A stretch of DNA of 64,000 nucleotides, taken from contig NZ_JABX01000033.1 of the NCBI RefSeq assembly GCF_001469165.1, forward strand, positions 1 through 64,000. The letters are read 5' to 3'. The stretch comes from Thiohalocapsa sp. ML1 (GTDB taxonomy: Bacteria > Pseudomonadota > Gammaproteobacteria > Chromatiales > Chromatiaceae). The position numbers were made by a program, and so were the translations under genes. How positions within the stretch are numbered: position 1 is the first letter of the stretch; every line of letters starts with the position of its first letter. A model generated the notes under the pieces. That model searched no databases. It was given only the letters and a program-made list of their open reading frames with translations, and was not told where the DNA came from. This document shows, in pieces, positions 1 through 8,693 of this stretch.

Positions 1-1
1 T

Positions 2-196
2 ACCTACAATAACGGCTTCTTCAGCACGTCCGGGGGCTCGACGTTCGAGACTGGCGGCAATCTTCAGTACACGTTCCAACTGACCGGCGCCGAGCCCACG
101 CCAGCACCCGCGCCGCCCACGTTGGCCTTGCTTGCGCTCGGCGCCTTGGTCGCAGGCGTCACGCGCCGCCGGCATCGCCGCGCCGCGGCGCGCTGA
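2..196 (+). CDS. C-terminal end of a PEP-CTERM-type exported protein (partial)
   Basis: The window opens inside a reading frame that runs to a TGA at 194-196. The last ~64 residues are Gly/Thr/Asn-rich, then show a Pro/Ala stretch, a ~17-residue hydrophobic helix (TLALLALGALVAGV) and a final cluster of Arg/His. This proline motif, helix and basic tail is the layout of PEP-CTERM sorting signals, which exosortase recognises and cleaves at the inner membrane. The motif here reads PAPP rather than the usual PEP. The function of the mature protein cannot be told because the start lies outside the window. Related tails occur as fragments near 9.7 and 11.8 kb. Confidence 0.7.
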   Translation, partial: TYNNGFFSTSGGSTFETGGNLQYTFQLTGAEPTPAPAPPTLALLALGALVAGVTRRRHRRAAAR

Positions 197-204
197 TCCA
201 CGCG

Positions 205-470
205 TGAAAGGCCGGCTGCGGAGCGCTGGCTTTCCAGCCGGCTCACCGCCGACGCGGCGCACTGGGATCGCCGGCTTTCCAGCCGGCTCGCCGCCAGCGC
301 GGCTCGATGCCGCGTCGGCGGCGTCTGCGCTGATAAGAGGGCACATGCGCGGTCGTCCGCCCGGCCGCGCGGCATGAGCAACCGCCCGGCTCCAGCGCCG
401 CAGATCGCGCGCCGGGGGCATCGAGCCCCCGGCACGCGAAGCCGGCTGAAAGCCGGCGCTCCCAGTCCGT
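205..470. repeat. REP-like palindromic repeats
   Basis: Three copies of a short palindrome built on GCCGGCTTTCCAGCCGGC (two forward near 228-290, one reversed near 440-457) are separated by Gly/Arg-codon-rich sequence. Head-to-head and tail-to-tail arrangement of short GC palindromes in an intergenic space is typical of REP/BIME elements. No gene is supported here. Confidence 0.55.
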
Positions 471-594
471 GCCGGCGCGGTGTCGAGCCCGCTTGTCGGG
501 CATATCGCGCGGCGTCAGTTCCTTGGCCTTGTCCATCGCCCATTGCAGGGCTTTGCGTGCGATCGTCTCGTTGGCGACACTGACCTTCTTCTTC

Positions 595-1092
595 GCCACC
601 ATCCAGGCCAAGGTCGAGGCCTTGGGATTGGCCCCCGAGCTCGAAACGCTCGTGCACCAACAGCTCGTCCCGGCGATCTATCTGGAGCGGGTGGCGGCGC
701 GCGGCACCCGCGCCGAGCGGCGCCACGAGCTGCACCGCCGCTCCCGCGAGCTGTCGGCGCCGTTGCGCCAGCCCGACTCGCCGCTGCAACACCTCGACGC
801 CGAGCGGCGCCGCGAGATCGAGACCGTCGCCGCCGAGTGCGGCGACCTCTTCCAGCGCAACAGTTCCTGCGTGGAAGGGCGCAATGGCCAACTCGCCCTG
901 CATCACCACGGCAAGCACCGCCTGAGCAACCGCAAACTCGACGTGCTCACCGCCGTGCACAACTACTTCATCCGCCGACCCGATGGCACGACCGCGGCGG
1001 AACGGGGTACGCAGGCCGGACCGTTTGCCGCGGAATTGCGTCAGGTCGGCTTAGATGCCGAACTGCTCCGGTTGGGCTACAACGGCCCATAG
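595..1092 (+). pseudogene. Truncated transposase remnant (DUF6399-like)
   Basis: The frame encodes a C-terminal transposase-like segment with the conserved run SSCVEGRNGQLALHHH followed by a basic stretch and VHNYFIRRPDGTTAAER. I recognise this pattern from DUF6399-type transposases common in purple sulfur bacteria. The N-terminal catalytic part is missing and the sequence upstream of ~595 is unrelated. A stop at 1090-1092 is followed by further coding-like sequence to about 1221, so the reading frame is broken. It is interpreted as a decayed insertion-sequence fragment; the family name is from memory. Confidence 0.5.
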
Positions 1093-1204
1093 CAGGCGGC
1101 GGCCATCCGCACGCTGCTCGCACGGCTGGCGGCACCAGGCAGCGAGCTGACCACGCATCAATGGCTGCAGCAGCGCGGCGCCCCGGGGGAATTGGCGGTG
1201 ACGT

Positions 1205-2041
1205 TCAGCGGCCGTCGCTGAGCTGAGCCCGCAATCGGGCCAGCTCGGCCTCGGCGGCGTCCGCACGCTGCTTCGCGAGCGCCGCGCGTTGCGTCTCTGC
1301 TTCAGCGCGTTCCCTCTCGGCGTCAGCCCGTTCCCTCTCGGCTTTAGCGCGTTCGGTCTCGGCCAGCGCGCGGGCTTGCGCGACTTCGGCGGCCTGCTCG
1401 GCGCGCTGTGCCTGGTCCAGAGCCCGCTCCTGGCGCAGCAGCAGCAGGTTGCCTTGGGCATCCATCCAGCGCAGCCAGTCCATGGTGACGCCGCGATAGT
1501 CGCCGTGCCAGAGGCCGAGATTGAGGCCCAGGCTTGGCACCGGCAGGCGACCGCCGGCGTCCGGCAGCAGCGGCAAGTACCGGGTGCCCTGGAGCAGGAA
1601 GCCGGCGCGGTCTTCGGCATTGTAGGGGTCGAACCAGTAGTAGTTCGGCACCCGCAACTGGTCGCGGTAGACCTGCTTCTTGACGCCCTTGTCGATCTGC
1701 GCAGTGCTTTCCGACAGTAATTCGATGATGACGTCGGGGGCCTTGCCCTCCTGCCAGACCACCCAGCTCTTGCGCTCGCCGGGGCGCACACCGACGGCGA
1801 CGTAGACATCGGGGCCGCGGAAGTCGCGGGCACGCATGTGCTGGGTGTTGAAGTACAGGAACTGGTTGCCGTTGACAACAACGTCGTCGCGCTCGGCGGC
1901 CCAGGGCTCCAACCCTTGGAGTAGGAGGTCCATTTGCAGCAGGTGGCGTTGTGACTCCATCGGCATCCCGTCGTCGTAGGGGAGGTCGTCCTGAGTCGGG
2001 AGTCGCGGCAGCTCCTCGACCTGTTCGGCGAGGGTGGACAT
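1205..2041 (-). CDS. Uma2-family (DUF820) putative endonuclease with C-terminal coiled coil
   Basis: 278 residues from the ATG at 2041; an upstream in-frame start at 2107 is possible but adds only non-conserved residues. Residues ~45-215 match the Uma2 / DUF820 fold, a restriction-endonuclease-like domain: PDVYVAVGV and PDVIIELLSES carry the acidic positions and YWFDP follows. Residues ~225-278 are a highly charged Ala/Glu/Arg/Gln heptad region predicted to be a coiled coil, a common extension in this family. Uma2 proteins are abundant in Cyanobacteria and Chromatiaceae and their biological role is unclear. A second Uma2 gene lies at 36996-37580. No partner gene is adjacent. Confidence 0.85.
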   Translation of the reverse strand: MSTLAEQVEELPRLPTQDDLPYDDGMPMESQRHLLQMDLLLQGLEPWAAERDDVVVNGNQFLYFNTQHMRARDFRGPDVYVAVGVRPGERKSWVVWQEGKAPDVIIELLSESTAQIDKGVKKQVYRDQLRVPNYYWFDPYNAEDRAGFLLQGTRYLPLLPDAGGRLPVPSLGLNLGLWHGDYRGVTMDWLRWMDAQGNLLLLRQERALDQAQRAEQAAEVAQARALAETERAKAERERADAERERAEAETQRAALAKQRADAAEAELARLRAQLSDGR

Positions 2042-2106
2042 GGTGGTGGACGTGCCTGGTGATCCGTGGTTGCCGTAAATTATCAACCAAACCCTGGCTG
2101 TTTTCA

Positions 2107-2379
2107 TCGCCGAGGCGCCGGGAACGCGAATGTGCCGAGACCGTCTCCGCCCTGGCTGGCGCGAGCTTCCACGAGCGCATGGCCGCGAGCCCGCTCACGG
2201 CGGCGGGGCTGCCGGAGCTAATCGCCACCGACGCGGCGGGCTATGTCGCGCTGGCGGCCGGATTGGCGCAGAACCCCCAAGCGCCTCGCCGAGCTGCGTG
2301 CGACGAGGCGGGCTTCACGGCAGCGCTGGAGGCGAGCTACCGGCAGGTCTGGCGGCCCCTGCTGCGGCGGCTTGGCTGA
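2107..2379 (+). pseudogene. Remnant of a SPINDLY/OGT-like glycosyltransferase C-terminus
   Basis: The last ~90 codons read as the extreme C-terminus of bacterial TPR/O-GlcNAc-transferase-like proteins: ERMAASPLTAAGLPELIATD, then a Leu/Ala-rich stretch, then EAGFTAALEASYRQVWR. In intact relatives about 400 further residues precede this. A frameshift-like gap is visible around 2275-2310, where the conserved Leu/Arg run is replaced. It is therefore a truncated and frameshifted remnant. Identification rests on the GLPELI and YRQVW patterns only. Confidence 0.5.
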
Positions 2380-2409
2380 CCGCGGGCGGATGCATCGCGC
2401 GCATTCGGC

Positions 2410-2655
2410 ACGTCGTCGTACTCCCTACTCCGTACTCCGTACTCCGTACTTCCCACTCCGTACTTCCCACTCCGCACTCCGTACTCCGTACTTCCCACTC
2501 CGTACTCCGTACTCCGTACTCCGTACTCCGTACTTCCCACTCCGTACTTCCCACTCCGTACTTCCCACTCCGTACTTCCCACTCCGTACTTCCCACTCCG
2601 TACTTCCCACTCCGTACTTCCCACTCCGTACTTCCCACTCCGTACTCCGCACTTC
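2410..2655. repeat. Heptamer tandem repeat tract (ACTCCGT / ACTTCCC)
   Basis: About 240 bases of almost uninterrupted 7-base units, alternating ACTCCGT and ACTTCCC. The tract lies between the glycosyltransferase remnant and the 2OG-Fe(II) oxygenase gene and ends within a few bases of that gene's stop codon. All reading frames through it are open but repetitive and are not genes. It is the longest of several heptamer tracts in the window. Confidence 0.9.
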
Positions 2656-2656
2656 T

Positions 2657-3271
2657 TCACGCAAACACAACCCAAGTGGTGGCGATGTACTTGACGCCCG
2701 CATCGAGCCGATTCGCCCGATGCTCATGCGTCCAAAAGGGCGGAAACAGCACGAGCTTGCCCCGCTCGGGCCGGACGCTCAAGTGCTGGTAGAGAAACTG
2801 GGTCTCGCCGCCGGGACCCGGCACGTCGTTCAGGTACCACAGGGCCACGAGCTGGCGCTGGCTCAGCTCGTGGCTGCCGCCATCCACATGCCAATGGTAG
2901 AACTGGCCCGGCAGGTAGCGCTGTACCTGGTAGCCGAGATCCTTGAATGGCCCCTTGAAGTACGGATAGGTCTCGCGAAACTCCCGCATCGCCGCCGCCA
3001 GCGACTGGAACAGCATCCGGTCGACGTCCTTCCAGTCCTCCTTGTTGCTGACGACGAGGTCCATGGTCTGCTTGATGGAGGCGTTCTCTTCCCGGAGCTG
3101 GCCGACGCGACCCGCGTACTGCTGCTCCGGGTTGGCCTCGAAGCGGCTCACCACCTCGTCGCAGAAGCTCGGCGGCAGCGCTCCGCGCCGCTCGAAGATG
3201 AAGCTGCCGGGCGCAAGCTCGCGCAGCGTCGGCAGCGGCGGGATGGGGCGGTCCGGGTCGAGCGAGGTCAT
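2657..3271 (-). CDS. 2-oxoglutarate/Fe(II)-dependent oxygenase (prolyl-4-hydroxylase-like)
   Basis: 204 residues. The iron-binding triad is visible as HVDGG (His-x-Asp, about residue 130) and a distal His in WTHEHR (about residue 185), followed by a basic residue that would bind 2-oxoglutarate. Two-thirds into the protein, YQVQRYLPGQFYHWHVD is typical of the P4Hc/2OG-FeII_Oxy fold. The ATG at 3269-3271 overlaps the TGA of the upstream NRDE gene (ATGA), so the two are translationally coupled. Substrate unknown: it could hydroxylate a protein side chain or a small molecule. Its stop codon abuts the heptamer tract. Confidence 0.85.
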   Translation of the reverse strand: MTSLDPDRPIPPLPTLRELAPGSFIFERRGALPPSFCDEVVSRFEANPEQQYAGRVGQLREENASIKQTMDLVVSNKEDWKDVDRMLFQSLAAAMREFRETYPYFKGPFKDLGYQVQRYLPGQFYHWHVDGGSHELSQRQLVALWYLNDVPGPGGETQFLYQHLSVRPERGKLVLFPPFWTHEHRANRLDAGVKYIATTWVVFA

Positions 3272-4077
3272 GGGTATGCTCCGGCTTGGGGTGCGTCCGC
3301 GGGGCCGATGTCGACCTGCCGATACGCAACCCGGTCCGGCGGTCCGTCCGCGTGCAGGAAGAGCGGCAGCGCATCGAAGCCCGGGTAGGCTGGGATCGCG
3401 ACCAGGCTGCTCGCGACGGTGCCGTAATCGGCGCCTGCGACGGCAATGCCGTCCAGGTTCATCGCCGCACGGCGCTCGGCCGGTCCTGCGGTGTCGTCGG
3501 CGCGTTGACCAAGCAGCGCGGTCCATGCTTGCCAGTCACCGCCGTCGGGCGCAAGCTCGGGCACTGCGGCAGCACGAAAGGCGGGCAGGAAGCGCGCGAT
3601 GCGCGGCTCGGCCGGATCATTGAGCTCCGCCGCCGTCAGCATGTGCAGACCGGGCGGCACCGGGTGCACGCGGATCTCGCCGTCGCCACCATGGCGCAGC
3701 CAGTAGCAGTCTTTGGGGTCGGCGACGATGAGATTGAACGGCCGGTAGGCGTCCGGATGCAGGTCGGCGAGCGCCCCGGCGGCGGCGCTGGCCTCGGCAT
3801 GGTCGAGCGCCTCCAGCACCAGCTCGCCGCGGCTGCGCCGGCCCGGCGCCGGCCCGAGCGTGCCGGTACGGTTCAGCACCGTCGCAACGACGCCGTGATC
3901 GTTGACGCCGAGCCAGCTACCGTCGGCCTCCAGGTCCAGCCCCGCCACCACCTCCGGCCGATCCGGCCAATGCCGCGCCGGCGGCCGCGACGGCCGCCCG
4001 CGCAGCTCGTCCCGGTTGCCCGCCAACAGCAGCGGCCAGACATGCCCGGGGCGGCGAAGGATGAGGACAGAGCACAT
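3268..4077 (-). CDS. NRDE-family (TANGO2-like) protein
   Basis: 269 residues beginning MCSVLIL with GNRDE at ~20-24, the signature of the NRDE/TANGO2 family. Further conserved runs are DGSWLGVN (~54), VLNRTG and FNLIVAD. Family members resemble Ntn-hydrolases with a Cys at position 2; eukaryotic TANGO2 is linked to heme/lipid handling, but bacterial function is not established. Its TGA overlaps the ATG of the oxygenase gene by 4 bases, so the two form an operon. Confidence 0.85.
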   Translation of the reverse strand: MCSVLILRRPGHVWPLLLAGNRDELRGRPSRPPARHWPDRPEVVAGLDLEADGSWLGVNDHGVVATVLNRTGTLGPAPGRRSRGELVLEALDHAEASAAAGALADLHPDAYRPFNLIVADPKDCYWLRHGGDGEIRVHPVPPGLHMLTAAELNDPAEPRIARFLPAFRAAAVPELAPDGGDWQAWTALLGQRADDTAGPAERRAAMNLDGIAVAGADYGTVASSLVAIPAYPGFDALPLFLHADGPPDRVAYRQVDIGPADAPQAGAYP

Positions 4078-4084
4078 GGGGGAG

Positions 4085-4168
4085 AGGTGCTAGGTGCTAG
4101 GTGCTAGGTGCTTTGGTTGACCTAGAGCACCCAGCCCCTAGCCCCTAGCCCCTAGCCCCTAGCCCCTT
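4085..4168. repeat. Inverted heptamer repeats between secF and the NRDE gene
   Basis: Three copies of GCTAGGT on one side and five of AGCCCCT on the other, separated by a short spacer containing CCTAGAGCACC. The arms are partly complementary (AGGTGCTAGG against CCTAGAGCACC), so a hairpin is possible in RNA from either strand. No gene. Confidence 0.8.
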
Positions 4169-4170
4169 CT

Positions 4171-5127
4171 TCATGGTCTATCGTCCACCACCTCGCCCTC
4201 CTTCACCGGCGGCGGCGGCAGCAGGTCCGTCCTGCTGACACCGAGCCAGACGGCAATGGCCGTGGCGATGTAGATGGTGGAGTAGGTGCCGATGACGATG
4301 CCGATGATGAGCGCGAGCGAGAAGGACTCGATGGCCTGCCCGCCGAGGAAATACAGCGCGAGCAACACCAGCAGCGTTGTTCCGGAGGTGATGATGGTGC
4401 GCGACAGGGTCTGGTTGATGGATCGGTTCGTGATTTCCATCACCGTGCCCTTGCGCATCTTGCGGAAGTTCTCGCGGATGCGGTCGAAGATCACGATGGT
4501 GTCGTTCAGCGAATAGCCGATGACCGCGAGCACCGCGGCAAGCACGGTCAGGTCGAACTCGATCTGGAAGAGCGAGAACATGCCGACGGTAAAGAGCACG
4601 TCGTGAATCAGCGCCGCGACCGCGCCCACCGCGAAGCGCCACTCGAAACGCACGGCGACGTAGATCAGGATGCCGATGAGCGCGAACAGCACGGCGAGTC
4701 CGCCCTGCTCGCGCAGCTCCTCGCCCACCTGCGGGCCGACGAACTCCACCCGGCGCAGGTCCACCTGGCCGCTGATGGCCTCATCAAGCACGCGAAGGAC
4801 CTCGTCGCTGCGCTGTGCACTGGCCGCCTCGCCCTCCGCCACCGGCGGCAGGCGGATCAGAATATCCGTGCGGGAGCCGAAGTACTGCACCACCGCCGCC
4901 GGGAAGCCGCCCTCGCCCAAGGCGTTGGTGACGGTCGCAATCTCCACCGGCTCCTCGAAGCCGAGCTCGATGACCGTGCCGCCGGTGAAGTCGAGCCCGA
5001 AATCGAAACCGCGGAAGAGGATGGAACCGAGACAAATCAGCAGCACGACGCCGGAGAGCACGGCGGCGATGTACCGCTTGCCCATGAAGTCGACATCGAG
5101 CTCCTTTAGGATCTGGACGTGGGACAT
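4171..5127 (-). CDS. secF: Protein translocase subunit SecF
   Basis: 318 residues, the normal SecF length. One N-terminal membrane helix (~20-40), the periplasmic P1-like domain with DFGLDFTGGT, and five C-terminal helices (~145-300), including the diagnostic GYSLNDTIVIFDRIRENFR motif. SecF pairs with SecD to use the proton-motive force for late steps of SecYEG protein export. It follows secD by 12 bases in the same operon. Confidence 0.98.
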   Translation of the reverse strand: MSHVQILKELDVDFMGKRYIAAVLSGVVLLICLGSILFRGFDFGLDFTGGTVIELGFEEPVEIATVTNALGEGGFPAAVVQYFGSRTDILIRLPPVAEGEAASAQRSDEVLRVLDEAISGQVDLRRVEFVGPQVGEELREQGGLAVLFALIGILIYVAVRFEWRFAVGAVAALIHDVLFTVGMFSLFQIEFDLTVLAAVLAVIGYSLNDTIVIFDRIRENFRKMRKGTVMEITNRSINQTLSRTIITSGTTLLVLLALYFLGGQAIESFSLALIIGIVIGTYSTIYIATAIAVWLGVSRTDLLPPPPVKEGEVVDDRP

Positions 5128-5139
5128 GACTGAGATCCT

Positions 5140-6996
5140 TCAGATGGCGAGCTTTTGCACGCGGCGACCACCGTAGATCAGATTGATCAACGCGCGGGAG
5201 CCGAGAATGGCGGTGAACATGGAGGTCAGGATGCCGATGAAGAGCGTCACGGCGAAGCCCTTGATGGGCCCGGTGCCGAAGCTGAACAGCACGATGGCGG
5301 CAATGAGCGTCGTGATGTTGGCGTCCACGATGGTGGACAGAGCCTTGTCGAAACCTGCGTGGATGCTGGCCTGGGGGCTTGAGCCGTTCCTGATCTCCTC
5401 GCGGATGCGCTCGAAGATCAGCACGTTGGCGTCCACGGCCATGCCGACGGTGAGCACGATGCCGGCGATGCCGGGCATGGTGAGCGTCGCCTGCAGCATG
5501 GACAGGATGGCGACAATGAGCACCAGATTGACCACCAACACCACGTCCGCGATTAAGCCGAAGATGCGGTAGTAAAGCGCCATGAAGACCACGACCAGCG
5601 CCAAGCCGATCACGACGGAGCGAAAACCCTGGTCGATGTTGTCCTGCCCCAGGCTCGGGCCGATGGTGCGCTCCTCGACGATCTCGATGGGCGCCGCCAG
5701 CGCGCCGGCGCGCAGCAGCAGCGCCAGGTTGTGCGCCTCCTGGGAGCTGTCGAGACCGGTGGTCTGGAAGCGCCGGCCGAAGGGCTCCAGGATGTTGGCG
5801 ATGCTGATGACCTCCTCGGTCCGCGCCCGTTCCTTGACGGGCTCGCCGTCCACCATGCGGGTCACGGTGCGGCTCTCGATGAACACCACGGCCATGGGTT
5901 TGCCGACGTTCTCGGTGGTGACGTTGCGCATGCGCCGGGCGCCCTGGCCATCCAGATTCACGAACACGGCAGGCGAGCCGGACTGCTGGTCGAAACCGGC
6001 GGAGGCGTCGGTAATCTGGTCGCCGGTCACGATGACGCGTCGGCTGAGCAGCACGGGCCGGCCGTCGCGTTCCCGATAGAGCGCGGAGCCCACCGGCACA
6101 CGGCCGTCGAGGGCATCCTGCACGTCGTGCTCGGTGTCGACGAGCCGATACTCCAGCGTCGCCGTGGCGCCGAGCAGCTCCTTGAGCCGGCCCGGGTCCT
6201 GCGCGCCGGGAAGCTGCACGATGATGCGCCGGTCGCCCTGGCGGGCGATGATCGGCTCGGCCACGCCGAGCGCGTTGACGCGGTTACGCAGCGTCGTGAT
6301 GTTCTGCTCCAGCGCGAAGTCCTTCACCTGCTCCTGGATCGCGGGCGGCAACGATGCGTAGGCGAAGAAACTGCCGCCATCCTGCCCAGCCTCGACGGTC
6401 AGGTCGCGAAACTCCCGGCGCATGATCTTCTGTGCCTCATCCCGCGCCGCTTGCTCCTTGAAGCGCACGGCGATGCGCCCGCCATCGCGGGTGATGGTGA
6501 GGTAGCGAATCTTCTCCTTGCGCAGCTCCGTGCGGATGTCGCCGGCGTAGCGCTCCAGCGACTGGCTCACGGCCGCGTCCATGTCCACGTCGATGAGCAC
6601 ATGAATGCCGCCACGCAGATCAAGGCCGAGGAACATCGGCTGCGCGCCGAGGGCCGAAAGCCAGCCGGGCAGGTCCGGCGACGTGGTCAGCGCGCTGTTG
6701 AAGCGGTCGGCCAGCGCCTGCTCCATCACCTCCCGACCGCGCAGTTGCTCGCTCGGGAGCGTGAAGCGCACCAAGAGCTTCTCGCCCTCCAGGGACTCGA
6801 TGTCCTTCACCGGCACATCGGCGTTCTTCATTGCCGCGGCGATCTCCGGCGCGCTCGCCTCGGTGACCGGGTTGTTGCGCGTGCCGGACACCTCGATGGA
6901 CGGGTCCTGCGAGAACAGATTCGGCAGCGCGAACAGGAGCCCGCCCAGCACCACGGCCAGGATTAGCAGGTTCTTCCAGAGCGGATAGCGGTTCAT
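5140..6996 (-). CDS. secD: Protein translocase subunit SecD
   Basis: 618 residues from the ATG at 6996 (MNRYPLWKN, the usual start); longer in-frame starts add non-conserved sequence. One N-terminal helix, a large periplasmic P1 region with FLGLDLRGGIHVLIDVD, and a C-terminal six-helix bundle with GMAVDANVLIFERIREE. Forms SecDF with the following gene and drives proton-coupled export. Order yajC-secD-secF as in most Proteobacteria. Confidence 0.98.
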   Translation of the reverse strand: MNRYPLWKNLLILAVVLGGLLFALPNLFSQDPSIEVSGTRNNPVTEASAPEIAAAMKNADVPVKDIESLEGEKLLVRFTLPSEQLRGREVMEQALADRFNSALTTSPDLPGWLSALGAQPMFLGLDLRGGIHVLIDVDMDAAVSQSLERYAGDIRTELRKEKIRYLTITRDGGRIAVRFKEQAARDEAQKIMRREFRDLTVEAGQDGGSFFAYASLPPAIQEQVKDFALEQNITTLRNRVNALGVAEPIIARQGDRRIIVQLPGAQDPGRLKELLGATATLEYRLVDTEHDVQDALDGRVPVGSALYRERDGRPVLLSRRVIVTGDQITDASAGFDQQSGSPAVFVNLDGQGARRMRNVTTENVGKPMAVVFIESRTVTRMVDGEPVKERARTEEVISIANILEPFGRRFQTTGLDSSQEAHNLALLLRAGALAAPIEIVEERTIGPSLGQDNIDQGFRSVVIGLALVVVFMALYYRIFGLIADVVLVVNLVLIVAILSMLQATLTMPGIAGIVLTVGMAVDANVLIFERIREEIRNGSSPQASIHAGFDKALSTIVDANITTLIAAIVLFSFGTGPIKGFAVTLFIGILTSMFTAILGSRALINLIYGGRRVQKLAI

Positions 6997-7138
6997 CGTT
7001 GAGGCTTCTTCGGGGCTTCCATGGAAAGGGAGGACGGTGGCGAGCGCAGGCGTGGCGGCGCGCCGGGCGTCATGCACCCGGCCGTGGCGCAGGCGCCGTC
7101 AGGGGGCCGTCACCGAGGCAGAGGCGAGGCGGCGGCGC

Positions 7139-7468
7139 TCATAGCTCCTTGAGCTGACCCTTTGGCAGCAGGACCTCGACGGCGGAGCGGCGGACCTTGA
7201 TGCGCACATTATCGGCGACCTCGAGCTGCGCGAAGTTCTCGCCCAGCTCCACGATGCGCCCGGCCACACCGCCCATGGTGATGACCTCGTCGCCCTTCGT
7301 GAGGCCTTCCACGAGCTTCTGGTGCGCCTTCTGGCGCTTGATCTGCGGGCGGATCATCAAGAAGTAGAGAATGACGATGAGGCCGATGGGGAACAGCAGC
7401 CCCAGCAGCGGATCACCGGCGGGCGCGCCCCCGCCCTGGGCCATGGCGTCGGAGATGAAAAAGCTCAT
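7139..7468 (-). CDS. yajC: Preprotein translocase accessory subunit YajC
   Basis: 109 residues: short periplasmic N-terminus, one membrane helix (~22-41, LLFPIGLIVILYFLMIRP), then a cytosolic domain with RPQIKRQKAHQ and KGDEVITMGGVAGRI, the family hallmarks. A GAGGAA ribosome-binding site precedes the ATG. It binds SecDF. It usually follows tgt directly, but here ~6 kb of accessory DNA separates the two. Confidence 0.97.
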   Translation of the reverse strand: MSFFISDAMAQGGGAPAGDPLLGLLFPIGLIVILYFLMIRPQIKRQKAHQKLVEGLTKGDEVITMGGVAGRIVELGENFAQLEVADNVRIKVRRSAVEVLLPKGQLKEL

Positions 7469-7523
7469 GATATCTTCCTCGGTTACCGCGCACAGCGCGG
7501 CTCAGCGGCAAATCGAGCCGCGC

Positions 7524-7532
7524 ATTATCGCA
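7524..7532 (-). promoter_or_regulatory. Extended -10 promoter candidate for yajC-secDF
   Basis: On the minus strand TGC-GATAAT forms an extended -10 element ~55 bases before the yajC start codon. There is no clear -35. It would supply transcription now that the operon is separated from tgt. Confidence 0.35.
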
Positions 7533-7805
7533 TAACCGGCGGCGGCGCCACTGCGGTCGGTGGCGAAGCCGTGGATCGATCCAGGGGCGCGGCGCGCACG
7601 CGCCCGAGCTCGCGCAGCGCATCACCGCGATAGGCGTGCCGCAGGGCGGTGTCTTGCGTTTGGACTTGGACATCGGGTTGTCAGGGTCTCGAACAGGGCG
7701 CCTGTCAAACCGCCAGGCCCCCACCGCGCAGGTCGCCCCGGCGGCTCGATGGCGACCGTTCAACCCATGGCGCTGCACCGATCGGCGCAACGACCGGCGG
7801 CACCT

Positions 7806-8107
7806 TCAAGGTGTCGTCTCCTCGGTTGGCAGCTCGTCCCCGACCCGCGGCGGCTCGCCCCCGGCCTTGGCCAGGATGCGGTCGAAGTCGGCGAGGTCGG
7901 CACGCGCCGCACGCTCGCGGAAATAGGCCTTGGTCCGCAACGCTGCCATCTTCTCCAGCGCGCCGTGGTGGTCCGGGGCGCCTCCAGCACCCCTTGCGCA
8001 GCACTCGCCGCGGCGGCCGCGTCGCCCGCGTGGAGACTGGCGAAGCCGCGCTCCAGCACTCGGCGTGGGTCCGCCGGCGCAGGCCGACCTGCATCAATCG
8101 GCAGCAT
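7806..8107 (-). pseudogene. Frameshifted hypothetical protein beside the DUF29 gene
   Basis: Two overlapping frames join into one plausible small protein: VLERGFASLHAGDAAAAASA (start near 8107) and, after a frameshift near 7985, a helical segment with MAALRTKAYFRERAARADL and ILAKAGGEPPRVGDELP ending at 7806. The second half resembles small proteins often encoded near DUF29 or toxin-antitoxin genes; I do not know its function. The start overlaps the end of the DUF29 gene by 14 bases. The frameshift implies inactivation unless it is a sequence error. Confidence 0.4.
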
Positions 8108-8534
8108 CGGGCAGCCAGTCCTCGTTCAGCACGTCGTCGATGGAAAACGGGCAATGCTCGGGGAACCGCTCCGGCGGCAACCCCGTTTGCCTTGCGGCGG
8201 CACGCCGCGCCTTGTGGTAACAGACAGCAAGCTGCTCCGCGGGGTAGCCGCGGAGGCTCGGGCTGTCTTCCAGGGCGAGCTGCAACTGCAGACGGGCGTC
8301 GGCGATGGAGTCGAGCCAGCTATCGGACCGCCGCTGCGGCTGAAAACGCCACTTCAGCAAGTGGAGCAAGAGCCGCGTGAGCTGACTCGAGACACCGCGC
8401 CGCTCGCTCTTGCTCAAGTCTTCCACCTCCTCGGCCAACTGCTCGGCGTCCAGCTCGTCCCAGCGATGCTCGCGGAGCAGCCGCGCGGTGCGCGCCAGCC
8501 AGGCGTGGAAATCGGGGGGATGCTCGACGTTCAT
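8094..8534 (-). CDS. DUF29 family protein
   Basis: 146 residues from the ATG at 8534. Contains HAWLARTARLLREHRWDELD and AEEVEDLSKSERRGVSSQL, the conserved helices of DUF29, and ERFPEHCPFSIDDVLNEDWLP at the C-terminus. DUF29 proteins are common in Cyanobacteria and Chromatiaceae, are present in many copies per genome, and have no proven function. The gene appears intact, unlike its neighbours. Confidence 0.85.
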   Translation of the reverse strand: MNVEHPPDFHAWLARTARLLREHRWDELDAEQLAEEVEDLSKSERRGVSSQLTRLLLHLLKWRFQPQRRSDSWLDSIADARLQLQLALEDSPSLRGYPAEQLAVCYHKARRAAARQTGLPPERFPEHCPFSIDDVLNEDWLPDAAD

Positions 8535-8693
8535 GGTCTTCGCCTCGGTGGGTAAGACGGTCCCACGGACCATAACGCCGGGGCCGACAGCCGACAAGGC
8601 GCCTTACCCACGTCGGGGGTCCATCGGGGCCCGCGGGCCGGACCGGTTCGCCCCGCCATCGCCGATGCGGTCGCCGAGAGCGCAGGCTGCCGC

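Noticed and set aside
243-611. Minus-strand frame starting MAWMVAKKKVSVANETIARK
   Set aside because: The first ~45 codons look protein-like, but the rest runs into REP palindromes and I cannot place the family; too little support to call a gene.
2414-2652. CRISPR array
   Set aside because: Units are contiguous 7-mers without unique spacers; no cas genes anywhere in the window.
2315-2727. Three long minus-strand frames of repeated Gly-Ser-Thr-Glu-type peptides across the heptamer tract
   Set aside because: They arise because no stop codon exists in the ACTCCGT/ACTTCCC units; they lack ribosome-binding sites and overlap each other in different frames.
5731-6966. 411-codon plus-strand frame opposite secD
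   Set aside because: Antisense shadow; secD is unambiguous on the other strand.
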